Origin: Isoetes taiwanensis | Taxonomy: Eukaryota; Streptophyta; Lycopodiopsida; Isoetales; Isoetaceae | Direction: 5' to 3' | Assembly: GCA_021234155.1 (NCBI GenBank) | Contig: JAJEKV010000002.1 | Coordinates: 42,461,203 to 42,525,202 of the forward strand | DNA: 64,000 nucleotides | Shown here: positions 50,268 to 60,554 of the stretch, piece after piece | How the letters are laid out: the number at the start of each line of letters is the position of its first letter | Position numbering within the stretch: position 1 is the stretch's first letter | Notes under the pieces: model-generated | What the model was told of the DNA's origin: nothing | Databases searched by the model: none | What the model saw: the letters and a program-made list of their open reading frames with translations, nothing else | Program-made: the position numbers and the translations under genes

Positions 50268-50298
50268 ATTAGAGTTTTTTTGAGGTCAATTAAGGGCC
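50268..50298. repeat. Left terminal inverted repeat
   Basis: Starts ATTAGAGTTTTTTTGAGG and ends TAAGGGCC. Pairs with 63771-63800. Confidence 0.9.
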
Positions 50299-50456
50299 TT
50301 GTAAGAGTATTTTGGGGGGCTGCCACGTAGGATCCCGAACCTACCTTTCCCCCCTCTATACCTAACTTTCACTCTCCCCTAACCTAACTTCCCCCCACCA
50401 AACCTAACCTCGTACCTAACTTTGCAATCATTATTTCCTAACGACCTCAAAATTTG

Positions 50457-53275
50457 ATGATTACATCTAAGATTTTCATTTTCCCACCATCGAGCTTCAA
50501 CGCCATCGAGCTTGCTATCGAGCTTGCCATCATGCCATCGAGCGCCAACGACCTTGCCATCGTGCCAAAGCATTGTTTGAATTCGAATTATGGCAGATTC
50601 TTGCCAGCAAATAGAGCGAAAGTTTTCAACTTCGCTCTGTTTGTTGGCAAGAATCTTCCTAATTCTAAGCTCCGCTCCGGTTCTCGGTCTTTTGCAACGT
50701 CAACGGCAAAGGTATTTGGTTTCCGAGTTGTCATTGCATTCCTTTGAGTGTTCTTGGTTCTAATACTTCTGTTTCAGGATCAAGCTAATTCTGAGGGTCA
50801 ATTTAGAGTGCAAGTGCCAAAAGGATGCCTGCCTTACATGAATAAGTTCACTTGGAAGCAACCAATAGATGAAGATGTATTGCGAGCTTCTGGAGCCATG
50901 AATATAGACCTCTGGGCTAAAGGCCAACTGTATCCTTGTGATCCTTTCACTCGAGCCCATCCAAACTTCCACTCTGCATCCGGTCTTATTGGATTTACTT
51001 GTAAGGGACAGCAAAGGTTACTAGGTTACTGTAATAATTTGGTTAATGGTAATACTGATCCACATTTGTGTGCCATGTATAACCACTTGTATGGATTCAA
51101 TTGCAAAGTTTTATCAGATGTTAATTAGCTCCAACAGGCGAACTACTTGTTGTCTCAACAATGCTGCAAGCTCAATGAATTGGAGGTAGAAAACCAAAAA
51201 TTGATGACGGAGACGAAATCACTGCAACAAGGAATGAAGAGGGTTGCGCAAGAAAATGATTCCCTTCACAAGCGAGTCAAACGAATGAAAAAAACTCCAC
51301 TGGGGATCAGGGAGAGGGCAAGAAACCTGAAGCCCATAAATATATTAGCCCCTGGGGGTGGGGGCTCAAAAAAAAGGGTCATGGCTATTAAAATGCTTGT
51401 TGATCCAAATCTTGCAGACGAAAATAAGAGAAAACCTGCCAATATTGCCCGTTTATTAAAGAAATTAGTTACTAAAGATGATGTATTGAGAATGTTAAAA
51501 CTTCCTGGCAGCATTCAACTTAGGAAAGCTGTAGTACAGCAACTGCTGCAGGAGTTGGGGAACAGTCAAACCTCAGAATCAGTGCAAGAACTGTGTGACA
51601 ATGTCGGAATAAGTAGGCAAGCTTATATTGCTTTGTTCAGATGCTTGCAGGATGGCCTTAAACAACAATGCATTACCAAAACTATTCTACTACCAAGGAT
51701 GACTGGTATGAGGACTTGTAGGTCATCGAGAAACAGACAAGTGCAAGAGCTTCTTGGTGATATGTATCAGCTGACCAGCAGTGTCAATTTGGATACATTG
51801 CCATCCTATACCAAAGGTAAGAAGAAGTCGAAGTTTGGTGATACTTTCTGCCTTAATGAATATAACAATTGCTGGATAGACTTAAGTAGAATGCTTCAGC
51901 TTTTGGTTCGATTTTATGATATGAAGGTAGAAGAGTGCGCTGGCAAACTAAGAATTGTTTTGAAGCTGGATGAAATGGAATTGGTGAAAGGCGAGAAGTA
52001 CGAGAGGGTTTCGCTGAGTCTAATGAATAGAGCTTTGAATACAGGGAATGAAGAGTCAAATCTCGATGGTAAGTTTTCCATCCAGTCTGAAGATCACATT
52101 TGGTGGGTTGGTTTATTTCAGGTACCAGAGGAAAATCATAGTATACTGAAATGGGTTTTTGATCAAACACCCATCCCCACAATGATTGCCTCTCACGGAA
52201 TCGGAGAAAAACTTGCAGTTCCTGGATATGGTGAGTACGAAGTTGAATGGCATCTTGCTGCAGATTTGAAGACAATAAAATGCATGTACAGAATGAAGCA
52301 TGGTGCTGGTAAGACTACTCATGCTTGTCCTTACTGTCTCTATGCGATAAGAGATTCAGCTGGGTTGAGAAAGAGTACATTAGACTGTGTCCAGGATGAG
52401 CCACCAAATAGAGAAGAGAAGGACACAACCTTGATGCCAATTCTGCCAATTCCGTTAAAAAGAGTACACATATACACCCTTCATGCTTTCTTGAGAATCA
52501 TAGACAAGATGGTTTACATGAGTATCATGTTTGCTTACAATAAATCACCCCAAAGCTCTAGGGAAGCTGCCATGCATGAAGTTGAAAAGGTGCTATCTAT
52601 GTGGGACTTCATGGTGGGCACTACAAAATACTTCAAGATCCAAAGGTATCCGGCAAGGTTCCCCTGAAACCCAGTATGGGTGGTCCAAAGGCTAAGAGGT
52701 TTTTGCCTCCCGCGAAAGAGAACTTATCTGGTGTTTGGGAAGCTTACAAGGATCTTATTGCAGCTGAGGATGATCGAAATGATCGTGGTAGATCACGCCT
52801 GAAGAAACTCAAGGCATAGCAGGATTTCTCTGTACTGGTGAAGGAATTGCAGAAAAGGGTAGTGCAGGAAAATGATGTTGCCAAACTCTAGGAGGCCGTC
52901 ACAAACTTCACTAAGTCTTTCCTGACGGCATGGGGTGAGGCCAATTTGACTCACTATGTCCATATTCTGTTTGCACATGGCGTGTGGTTTGTCAAGGAAT
53001 ATGGAAGCTTGGGAATTTGGAATACACAGGGAAAGGAGAAGTCCCATAAGCAAGCAAAAAATGCATTCTTCCGTTTCACTCAACACAGAGGTTCAGTTGG
53101 GAATTCCTTACAGCAGATGTGTCAATGGTTTTACAGAAGGATCGTGTCCAAATGGGTCAAGAAATCACGGAACCAGAGTGAGTCAACACTTGCTAAGTTG
53201 TTTAGACAAAAAACTCAGCGGGAAAAAAAGAGGGAAGCTTGGTATAAGTCTGCAGAAGGGAGTGGAGATCAATGA
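50457..53275 (+). pseudogene. Element gene 1: RNase-H/DDE-like protein, possible transposase
   Basis: Exon 1 50457-50711 (ATG start) joins exon 2 at 50778 by a phase-0 GT-AG intron (GCAAAG^GTATTT; TTTCAG^GAT). The frame then runs to 52667 except for one in-frame TAG at 51126-51128. A coiled coil (ENQKLMTETKSLQQGMKRVA) precedes the domain. Acidic residues in RNase-H-like settings are KLDEMELV (about 51969), AADLKTIKCMYRMKHGAG (about 52263) followed by the zinc-like HACPYC, and the C-terminal YGSLGIWNTQGKEKSHKQAK (about 53036). Proteins in corals and fish that I recall share D-x-x-x-x-C-M-Y-G-x-S-G-A then C-x-x-C, and a late Y-G-x-L-x-x-F-x-x-Q-G-x-E-K block. I infer a DDE enzyme that could move the element. 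A frame change near 52640 and TAGs at 52817 and 52889 break the C-terminus. Family name unknown. Confidence 0.7.
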
Positions 53276-53355
53276 GATGTAGGCAAGGCAAAGGTTATGT
53301 CTGTATTGAGAGCTCTTGATAATGTCTCTACTGTAAAAAAGGTGGTTTATTTATC

Positions 53356-53669
53356 AGTTTGATAGTGGTCACTGTGCAAAATGTTGTATTGTAAGTAAAC
53401 TGGATGCATTTATTGCGCATCGTGGCCACGGTGCGAAATATGGGCCTGTAACTAAACTGGATCCACGTATTTCGCACCGTAGCCACGGTACGAAATAGGC
53501 CCTTCAATAATTTATAACTGAGGCGATTTCACATCGTGGCTACGGTGCGAAATATGGGCATGTAACTAAACTGGATCCATGTATTTCGCACCGTAGCCAC
53601 GGTGCGAAATAGGCCCTTCAATAATTTGTAACTGAGGCGATTTCGCACCGTGGCTACGGTGCCGAATAT
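53356..53669. repeat. Palindrome array 1 (six units, 57-bp period)
   Basis: Core TTTCGCACCGT, 4-nt loop AGCC or GGCT, then ACGGTGCGAAA. Cores start at 53356 (decayed), 53413, 53470, 53527, 53584 and 53641, exactly 57 apart. Two spacer types alternate, giving a 114-bp higher-order unit. The array lies between the 3' ends of gene 1 and gene 2. Confidence 0.95.
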
Positions 53670-53906
53670 GACCACAAATAGAACAATCACATGAGAAAAT
53701 ACATGGAAAATGGTAGAAGAAATCATTCACTTACACGAAAAGTTAAAAGGAAAATTATTGCCAAGATAATACATGATAATATATAGAAGTTACTTAATTA
53801 CACGAAAATCACATGCTTATATACTTAATTTCTATGAAAATCATAGGTTTATACCAGTTTATACACATAATTCCAATGGAGTATCTTTACCTGTGATATG
53901 TATGTA

Positions 53907-54365
53907 TTATGTGCTGTGTCCTATGTATCCATAGCTCATGTGTATCCCAAGGAATTGTATCCCATATGGGGCCACAAGACAGTAGCCACAAGATATTGAA
54001 TTCAAGGGATCAGAATAGGAGCTGACCAATATCCACAAAAGATTTGTAATGGAAGTTGTAAAGTTCAATGAAGATATAAATCCTATTCTTTTCACAAGTA
54101 GGAATGACTAGAGGTACATAGTGATCCAGAGAGTAGGCCATGAAACCATGGAAAAGCATGTCTTTCAACTGTTCTAGATCAGCTGCCTTGCAAGCTCTGT
54201 GGTTGGATCGTGATGCCACCGATGCTCCCAAAAGTTGCTAACAAATTCATCAAAAGTGCACGTATTTATTCTGCCGCATGCTTGCAGGTATTCCGGATCA
54301 GCCCAGCGAGGATGTTCTTGCAAAGTTACCATTTGCAAGAAACTAGTGGAGCAGACAAGGAGCAA
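53907..54365 (-). pseudogene. Element gene 2: small unknown protein, frameshifted
   Basis: Minus frame 54174-54365 reads TFDEFVSNFWEHRWHHDP. After a frame change near 54190 it continues DLEQLKDMLFHGFMAYSLDH, YVPLVIPTCEKNRIYIFIEL and FHYKSFVDIGQLLF to 54010. The protein-like run of hydrophobic and charged residues across the frame change supports a real, broken gene. The stretch 53907-54095 may be a further piece. I do not recognise it. Its 3' end faces array 1 and its 5' end faces gene 3 (divergent). Confidence 0.4.
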
Positions 54366-54515
54366 AAAAGCTACTTAATAAGGAGCAAACAAGGAGCAGA
54401 CAGGGAGACAAGGAGCATGCAAACAAGGAGCGGACAGGGAGGCAAGGAGCAACAAGAAGCAGACAGGGAGGCAAGGAGCATACAAACAAGAAGCAGACAA
54501 GAGGGGGAAAGAGGC
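54340..54515. repeat. GGAGCAGACA-type tandem repeats in the divergent spacer
   Basis: Units such as AAGGAGCAGACAGGGAGGC repeat irregularly, purine-rich on the plus strand. They lie at the 5' side of gene 2 and upstream of gene 3, where no palindrome array is present. Confidence 0.75.
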
Positions 54516-54706
54516 AAAGACAATGAAGGCATAGATGGCTATTTAAAGAGAAATTAGGTATATATACTATATATGTACATTATATTTACATGTGTATTTT
54601 GTACATTATGCTCGTATATATAACCAATAATGCTGCTACAGTGCATGTCAATAATTTTGTTTGATATAAGTACAACTCCGTTCAATGCAGAAGGCATCCA
54701 TTTGCT

Positions 54707-54991
54707 ATGTCTCGGTCTTCATCTTCTTATTCTAGGGGGTCTACCTTGCCTCCTCGTCCCGAAGATATAGACTCCATTACTTGCACTATGACATTTAATG
54801 ATCTTGTTAGATGCAAGCAGAGGGATATCCCCCGTGCTCCCTGGCTGGAAGGAGTAACTACGGGTCGAACTCGTTCTTCCTCTGGGTTCTATCGTATTGT
54901 TATCCATCTTGATTGGGTTCTAGAGCGCGGCGCCTATGAGCTTAATAGCATCACTCAACCACCTGCTCATGATGAGCCCAACCCCGAATGA
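54707..54991 (+). CDS. Element gene 3: small unknown protein (94 aa)
   Basis: An uninterrupted frame with ATG start and a Ser/Arg-rich beginning (MSRSSSSYSRGSTLPPRPED), then FNDLVRCKQRDIPRAPW and FYRIVIHLDWVLERGAYEL. Length and internal composition look protein-like, and the TGA is followed 243 bp later by array 2. There is no recognised family. It is the only unit in the element without a visible break, so it may also be a short intact exon of something longer. Confidence 0.5.
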   Translation: MSRSSSSYSRGSTLPPRPEDIDSITCTMTFNDLVRCKQRDIPRAPWLEGVTTGRTRSSSGFYRIVIHLDWVLERGAYELNSITQPPAHDEPNPE

Positions 54992-55233
54992 ACTCCTTCA
55001 TTCATGTATGCTATGCCTCTTATATGAGTTCTAAATTCTGTTACTAGAATATTTCAGACATTCGCTAGTTATAAGGATGTAACCATAAGTGATACATGTG
55101 ATCCATCTATCTATCGCACATTTTCAATTTGGAAAGCTCTTGGCCATTTGCCTTACATGTAGATTCTAAATTCAGATAAGCATTCTCTTCTGCATGTGCA
55201 AAATAGGCACCCGGGCACGTTGTTTGAGTAAAA

Positions 55234-55430
55234 TGACTGAACGTATCCATGGTGCGAAAGTGGCCCCCACACAGCGTGTGGAACAGTCAATTTTGCACCC
55301 TAGTCACGGTGCGAAATTGCGCCCTCCAGAAATTTTGGAACTATTACTTTCGCACCATGGCGACGCTGCGAAATAGACCTTCCCACGGAATGTGGAATAG
55401 TCATTTTCGCACCGTGGCCACGGTCAACAC
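55234..55430. repeat. Palindrome array 2 (four units, 57-bp period)
   Basis: Cores at 55234 (right half conserved), 55291, 55348 and 55405 (right arm decayed), 57 bp apart. Spacers of 31 bp share GTGTGGAACAGTCA-like ends and differ from those of array 1. It lies between the converging 3' ends of genes 3 and 4. Confidence 0.95.
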
Positions 55431-55580
55431 TAGTAAATGAATACACAGCCTCAATAAATAGAATAGCAAATAATTACAGAACCTCAACATTTATTAGAAG
55501 GAGAACTAAAATGTAACCATAAAGAGAAAAATATTAAAACACTCATATATTAACAACCAAAAAAGGGTTACAAAAGGCTC

Positions 55581-56990
55581 CTAAGGGAGGCATCCACGAA
55601 AGTATCTAGCTAAGGCATAGTCCCTGTCCTGCACAATAACACATCCTCTGTGCAACAACAGTGGACACTGTCCTCAAAGAGGCTAATTAGATGAGCCTCT
55701 GCTGCCTCTTGCAGTATATCCAAGGTCTCTGCTTGGATTCTATTCACCTCCTCCTCCACCATCGGGACATAGTCTGGTGCTCTCTCCCTCCTCTTCTTCC
55801 TTGATTCCTTCCTCCTCTCAATGATGGCCTGCATCTTGTACCTGACCATTCTAGCGAAGGCAAGCTTGGGAATCAGAGGCTGGGTGCGTGCCTGCCAGTA
55901 CCTAATGTCCCTTAAAGCCGGAGTGCCAGGAGGAGCACCCTTTCTTTATCTTCTCAAGGCCACCATATCTAATACTAGGCTCCCCTTCCTTCGGCTTCAG
56001 CTTATTCCCATGCTTATCTGTCTCCAACTAGGAACAAGCTTAGGAGGCTTTGCCGGGCCGGATCTCTTGGGCGTGGATTTCTGCTTATGCCGGGAAATGA
56101 GCTTCCTAGTACCTGTTCCACTGGAACTGGGCTTCCCGTGATCATCATGATCCTGCTGATCATGCTGATCCTGCTGATGTTGATCATGTTGGTCCTGCTG
56201 ATCTTGCTGGTCCTGCTGATCATGCTGGTCTTGCTGATGCTGATCATGCTGGTCCTGCTGATCTTGCTGCACTTCCAGAGTCTGTTGCTGCACTAGTAGA
56301 GTCTGGAAGTGCTCTTGTTCCTCCCCCTCACCACTGCCAAACATTTGGGAATGCAGTCGTGGCCCCAACGTCTTAGACGGGGTAACCTAATTCAGCAGCC
56401 ACTGGGCACCATGGCCCTGGTCAACCTGCCACAACACCTGGCTGTGTGTAAATACCCCCCCTTGTGGTCCCATCATGTAATCCAGCTCATTACACATGAA
56501 CTGGAATGGCCGTTTCTCCACGCCGGACATGGATGTCATCATCCTCGACGTATGACCTGACAGCTTCCTCTACTGTCTCCGCTCCAGGGGTGGGGAAGGG
56601 CAGACTGGTCGTTGGATCCAAAGCTGTGTCCACTGATACCACAATACAGTCGTCTGGAACTGGAATATTGTGGCAGACAGAGGCCTCGCGGAAAACTCCT
56701 TCCCCAACAACCTTAACGGAGCTCAGCAAGGAGACCCGAGTAGGAAACACGTTCGGGTTTTGGAAATATTCGTCCACACTATTATTAATGTCCTGGACGA
56801 CATTTCCAAGCCTTTGCCCGAACCCTTCTGGAAGGACAGTCTCATCTACGTCCATCTATTGGCTTGTGATGGGAACAGCTGTCTCGGCGTTGTTAGTAAT
56901 GACCTCGTCAAGATTCTGGCGCTTGTCAAGCGCCTCATTTTGTGGATTTTCAGAGCTAGCGCCTTCCATGGACATGAGCGGATTTTAGCA
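55581..56990 (-). pseudogene. Element gene 4: divergent histone H3-like protein with long N-terminal extension
   Basis: The C-terminal 121 codons (55581-55945) follow the H3 fold in order: PGTPALRDIRYWQ (H3 alpha-N), LIPKLAFARMVR (alpha-1 start), LQEAAEAHLISLFED (alpha-2) and, after a one-base frame change near 55670, VIVQDRDYALARYFRG (alpha-3), ending at a TAG just where H3 ends. Another frame change near 55935 restores GGLEKIKKG before PGT, matching the GGVKK region of H3. The stretch between alpha-1 and alpha-2 is about 23 residues longer than in H3 and very basic (ERRKESRKKRRERAP). Upstream pieces are a basic segment, a QDQH-rich low-complexity run (56120-56270) and an acidic region (56490-56855). 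Whether all are one gene is inferred. Its role would be DNA packaging. It is unlike cell H3 or CenH3 in length. Confidence 0.75.
56120..56275 (-). repeat. QDQH-coding trinucleotide-like repeat
   Basis: The minus strand reads repeated CAGGACCAGCATGATCAG-like units, coding Gln-Asp-Gln-His-Asp-Gln. It lies upstream of the H3 fold in the same frame as part of it. Confidence 0.85.
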
Positions 56991-57053
56991 AGGCGAAGAA
57001 ATTCAAATAAGCAATATTGTCTCTCCCGATCCCATAAACCCCTAGACTAAAAA

Positions 57054-57249
57054 ATGTTCATAGTAGCCACGGTGCGAAATGGTATCATGCGCACGCCGTG
57101 GAATGGTTGTTTTCGCACCGTAGCCACGGTGCGAAATAGGGAGTCCAAAAATTGCCGACATCCTGTTTTCGCACCGTAGCCACGGTGGGAAATAGGACAG
57201 TCCAAAAACTGCCGACATCCTGTTTTCGCACCGTGGCTACGCTCCTGAT
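57054..57249. repeat. Palindrome array 3 (four units, 56-57-bp period)
   Basis: Cores at 57054 (right half), 57111, 57167 and 57224. Spacers share CCGACATCCTG. Before the LINE insertion it lay about 115 bp downstream of the gene 5 stop, and upstream of gene 4. Confidence 0.95.
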
Positions 57250-57335
57250 GTACATACATGGAAATGACTGAATTCACTATTAAAGATGACCTAACATATA
57301 CATCTAACAAGGATCTATTGCTGACATTGAATTCT

Positions 57336-57356
57336 AACAATTAATGAATTTTATAG
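57336..57356. repeat. Left 21-bp target duplication of the LINE inside the element
   Basis: AACAATTAATGAATTTTATAG less its first base matches 60527-60546 with one substitution (A/C). Confidence 0.9.
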
Positions 57357-60300
57357 ATGGAAGGAAGGAAGGAAGGTACTTTTATCGTCCACGGAGACCA
57401 ATCGGTCTATGGGACCCAATACAAAAACGCAGCAAGCGGACACGCCCCGGATTAAAACCCCCGCCCGAAGGGTTTTCGAGGGAAACCGTGGGCAAAGAAT
57501 CACCGGCGACAAACCGGTCCCTAACATATAAAATGCAAGAACACCCAAATATATCTGATCATGTATCGCACCCGTAGTGCCTAATCGCCGGCAGCCAAAG
57601 CGGGGCAAAGGTGACCTCGCAGTCCGGTACCTCACGAATGTACGACCCGGGCACGCGTCGACGGCGGTGTGTTCATCGGCAAATGTAAGGGCAAGTCCTA
57701 CCGTAAGGGGGGCGTGATCGGCCCGGATCCGACCAACGGGCAACTTTGGAAAGTGTGAGACTCATCCTCAATGGCACCCATTTGACAAAGATCGACAGAG
57801 TCCGTTCCGGCGGGCTCCCCAATCCACCGCCTCGCCTCGATCGCGAAGATGGTGGGTTTTGTCGCGAATGGAGGCAATGAGTTTGCGCTTTTTTGGGCAA
57901 CCGGGAACGCATGGTAGATTGTGGGCCCCGGGCTAACAGGGGTTGATGTGCTCCTTGTAATGGGCCGTTTGACATGCTCTAGAGCCAGGGTCCCGAGCTT
58001 GCCAAGGAAACAAGCGCCTAGATACTCCCCGGGCTGTCACGATCGCCATTTGGTCCACCGCGACGCATCTATGCTCCCCGACGTTCCATCCGGCAAACCA
58101 GCGATCTCTTCTTACCCTCCACACGGGCCCTAAGCCGCCGCGGACCCATTGCCACAAGTGTAAGCCCGGTGTGGGGCCGAAAGCATCACCCATAGTAACC
58201 ACTTTCTGAAAATAGACGCGGCGTGTCTAGCAGGGCTGCCCGGGGGTTGCAAGAATCCGATTTCTGCAGCGAGAACCGATAGGGGTGAAGGTTTCAACCC
58301 AAGTGCACGGTGCCAAAAATGCCTTACGCACTGCTCAAGTCATTCCGTGTCGCCAAAGAGACGACGGGCCCCAAAACCTCGACCCGTCGCAGAAGGGCAG
58401 GGCTCGACCAAAGGTCTGAACAGATGTGATCGATGGCCCCAATCATAGAGCTCACCGATGATGCTTGTTCTCGCGATGGCATAAAGCTTTCCGGCCACTT
58501 GTCACCCATAGCGGATAGGCGCCTCCAGCCAGAAGCGAGGAGGGAACTCCACCCCCTACTAGGTACTTGTAGGTGGGCGTGACGCCCACGCCTGTCCCCC
58601 GATATATGTGAGTGCGGGAGGCATGGGGTGACGGAAGAGGATATGAGAACCACCCCTCGGTCTTGGCGATTCACGCGCGATGTCCGTAGCGACAAAATGT
58701 GTCTAGGGCATCCAGTGAGACCAGATAGCTTCGGGGTGGGGCAGCCAGCCAACATCGCCCCATAGATGAGTGGCGGATGATCCGGTGCAAAAGCCGTATG
58801 CCATCCCCCATGCTCGATGAAGGGGCTCTAACCGATCAATGTAGAGGCCAAAAGTGTTGGCGAGGGGGGCAACCGCCGGACCCGATACTACCGGTGAATG
58901 CTTGGCCCGCTGGTCGCATCCCGCCAAAACAACTCTCATACAACTCGCCAGATATGGCATTTCGCGCATGTGCAGCGGGAGCCCCGATTGACGCAGCTTC
59001 TAGCCTACGCTTTTCCCGGGAACAGTATCAAAAGCCTTCGCGAAGTCACAAAGCAAGCAATACAAGTCCCGATGATGATCCCGGCTGCGTTCAATCGCGT
59101 GCCGCGCAGTGTAAAGATATGGTCAATCGTTGAGTGGCGGGGTCTAAAGCCCGCCTGCGGTGAGGGTTTCGCGACATCTGCCGCCTCGCCCGGGTCGCCG
59201 CCGAGAATGCCCCAAGAGTTTGGAAAATACCGAATCGACCATGATCGTCCGGTGAATTGGGCGGACCGATTGTGGGTCGCCCGCCTTTGTCAATGGGAAC
59301 AACCCCGCTTGTGGTCCATTGTCGGGGAGACCTTCCCGCAATGCTCGTTGAGCAGGGGTAGTGAGGACAGGCACAAGTGGTCGCCCCGCCCATTTGAGTA
59401 ACTTCTACCCGCATACCATCGAGGTCATTGCCTTCCCATTAGCCACCGTTGTAGGCCCTCCTCAACATCCTCCTCCACGAGAACCAATGGGGCCATCCGG
59501 CCGAGGGGTATGGGCGATACGCATCCTGGGGCGGGGTCATAGAGTTTGCTTGCAAGTCATTTGCTCCCACCGGGGGTGTGATGTCCCCGGTAGGGCTGGG
59601 CTGGCCTTCAAGCACTCTGCGCCAAAAGGTTCGAGGATGAGTGTCCAGCAGAGAACATCTCCCCCCGATGCACGGCAAGGTACTGGCGCCTTTGTCTCCT
59701 TCCAGGATGGGCTGATGATCGTGGTGGTGGCCTCGCCAGCGGGTGCTCGATCCGCATGTGACGGAAGCTGCCGCTATGCGTTCTTTACCCCTCCGCATCA
59801 AACCATGGGTTATGCGGGAATGTTGCCCGACGAAAGTGGCGGCCGGGGGGGGGGGCTGCCAAAGCACACTGTCCGCCGCATCCCATAATAGCTGTCACCG
59901 GTGCGTCTCGCTGCTCTAGTGTGGAGGTCCAAATTACCGGGAGGCGTCCATGAGCATCGGCGTAGTCCTCTGCCTGCTCATAATCTAGTCTCAACCGAGG
60001 GGGAGGGGCTGGCATAGTAGGGGTTCCCGCGGCTTGCCAAACCAGGTCCAAATAAAGTGGGAGGTGATCGAGTCGACCTCCTCATCCCGTATCTATGCCC
60101 ACCCGGAAACGACTGATGAGATGCATATCTTGCGCAACTACGAGCACATAGTCCACCACACTAGACCCTCCCCCCTGATTGTCCTGTCTGCATGTGCACT
60201 TGCGAGAATCGGGCCACTGTGACAGGCCATTGCAAATTATCAAGTCAAAAATACCACATAGCAGAACAACCGTCACTTAAAGCGAGTGACCATTTGTCAT

Positions 60301-60525
60301 CCGATCCCTCGTGGTTGGGTTGCTTCTACGGGGCGTAGCTGCAGGACATCGTCAGCGAGGGGGTCAAGTCGCATGGGCTGCTCTACTCCTGTCCGTGCAT
60401 TGAAATCTCCAAGAAGGACGACCCTACCCAACTGCTGGTGCTACTGTATGTCATCATATAGATCGACATACGGGTCCATCCTATCCGCATTGGGCAATCA
60501 TACAAAAGCAATTTTCTCATATAAA
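57357..60525 (-). mobile_element. GC-rich LINE inserted into the 13.5-kb element
   Basis: Flanked by a 21-bp duplication. The sense-strand 3' end has TTCC microsatellite units and the family's shared 3' block (57385-57490). Reverse transcriptase motifs on the minus strand are GVVPIDKGG-like near 59300, GFRPRHSTIDHIFTL near 59130 and LYCLLCDFAKAFDTV near 59050. Many stops and frame changes are present. It is 3.2 kb, so 5'-truncated. It is clearly richer in G+C than the surrounding element and than the other copies of the family. Confidence 0.85.
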
Positions 60526-60554
60526 AACAATTCATGAATTTTATAGAAAAGATA

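Noticed and set aside
56506-56988. 160-codon plus-strand frame as a gene
   Set aside because: It is antisense to the minus-strand acidic region of element gene 4, has no motif, and runs with a Ser/Thr-rich composition typical of shadow frames.
57357-60525. Long plus-strand frames (for example 58898-59401 and 59361-59888) as genes
   Set aside because: They are antisense shadows of the GC-rich LINE, whose reverse transcriptase motifs are on the minus strand.
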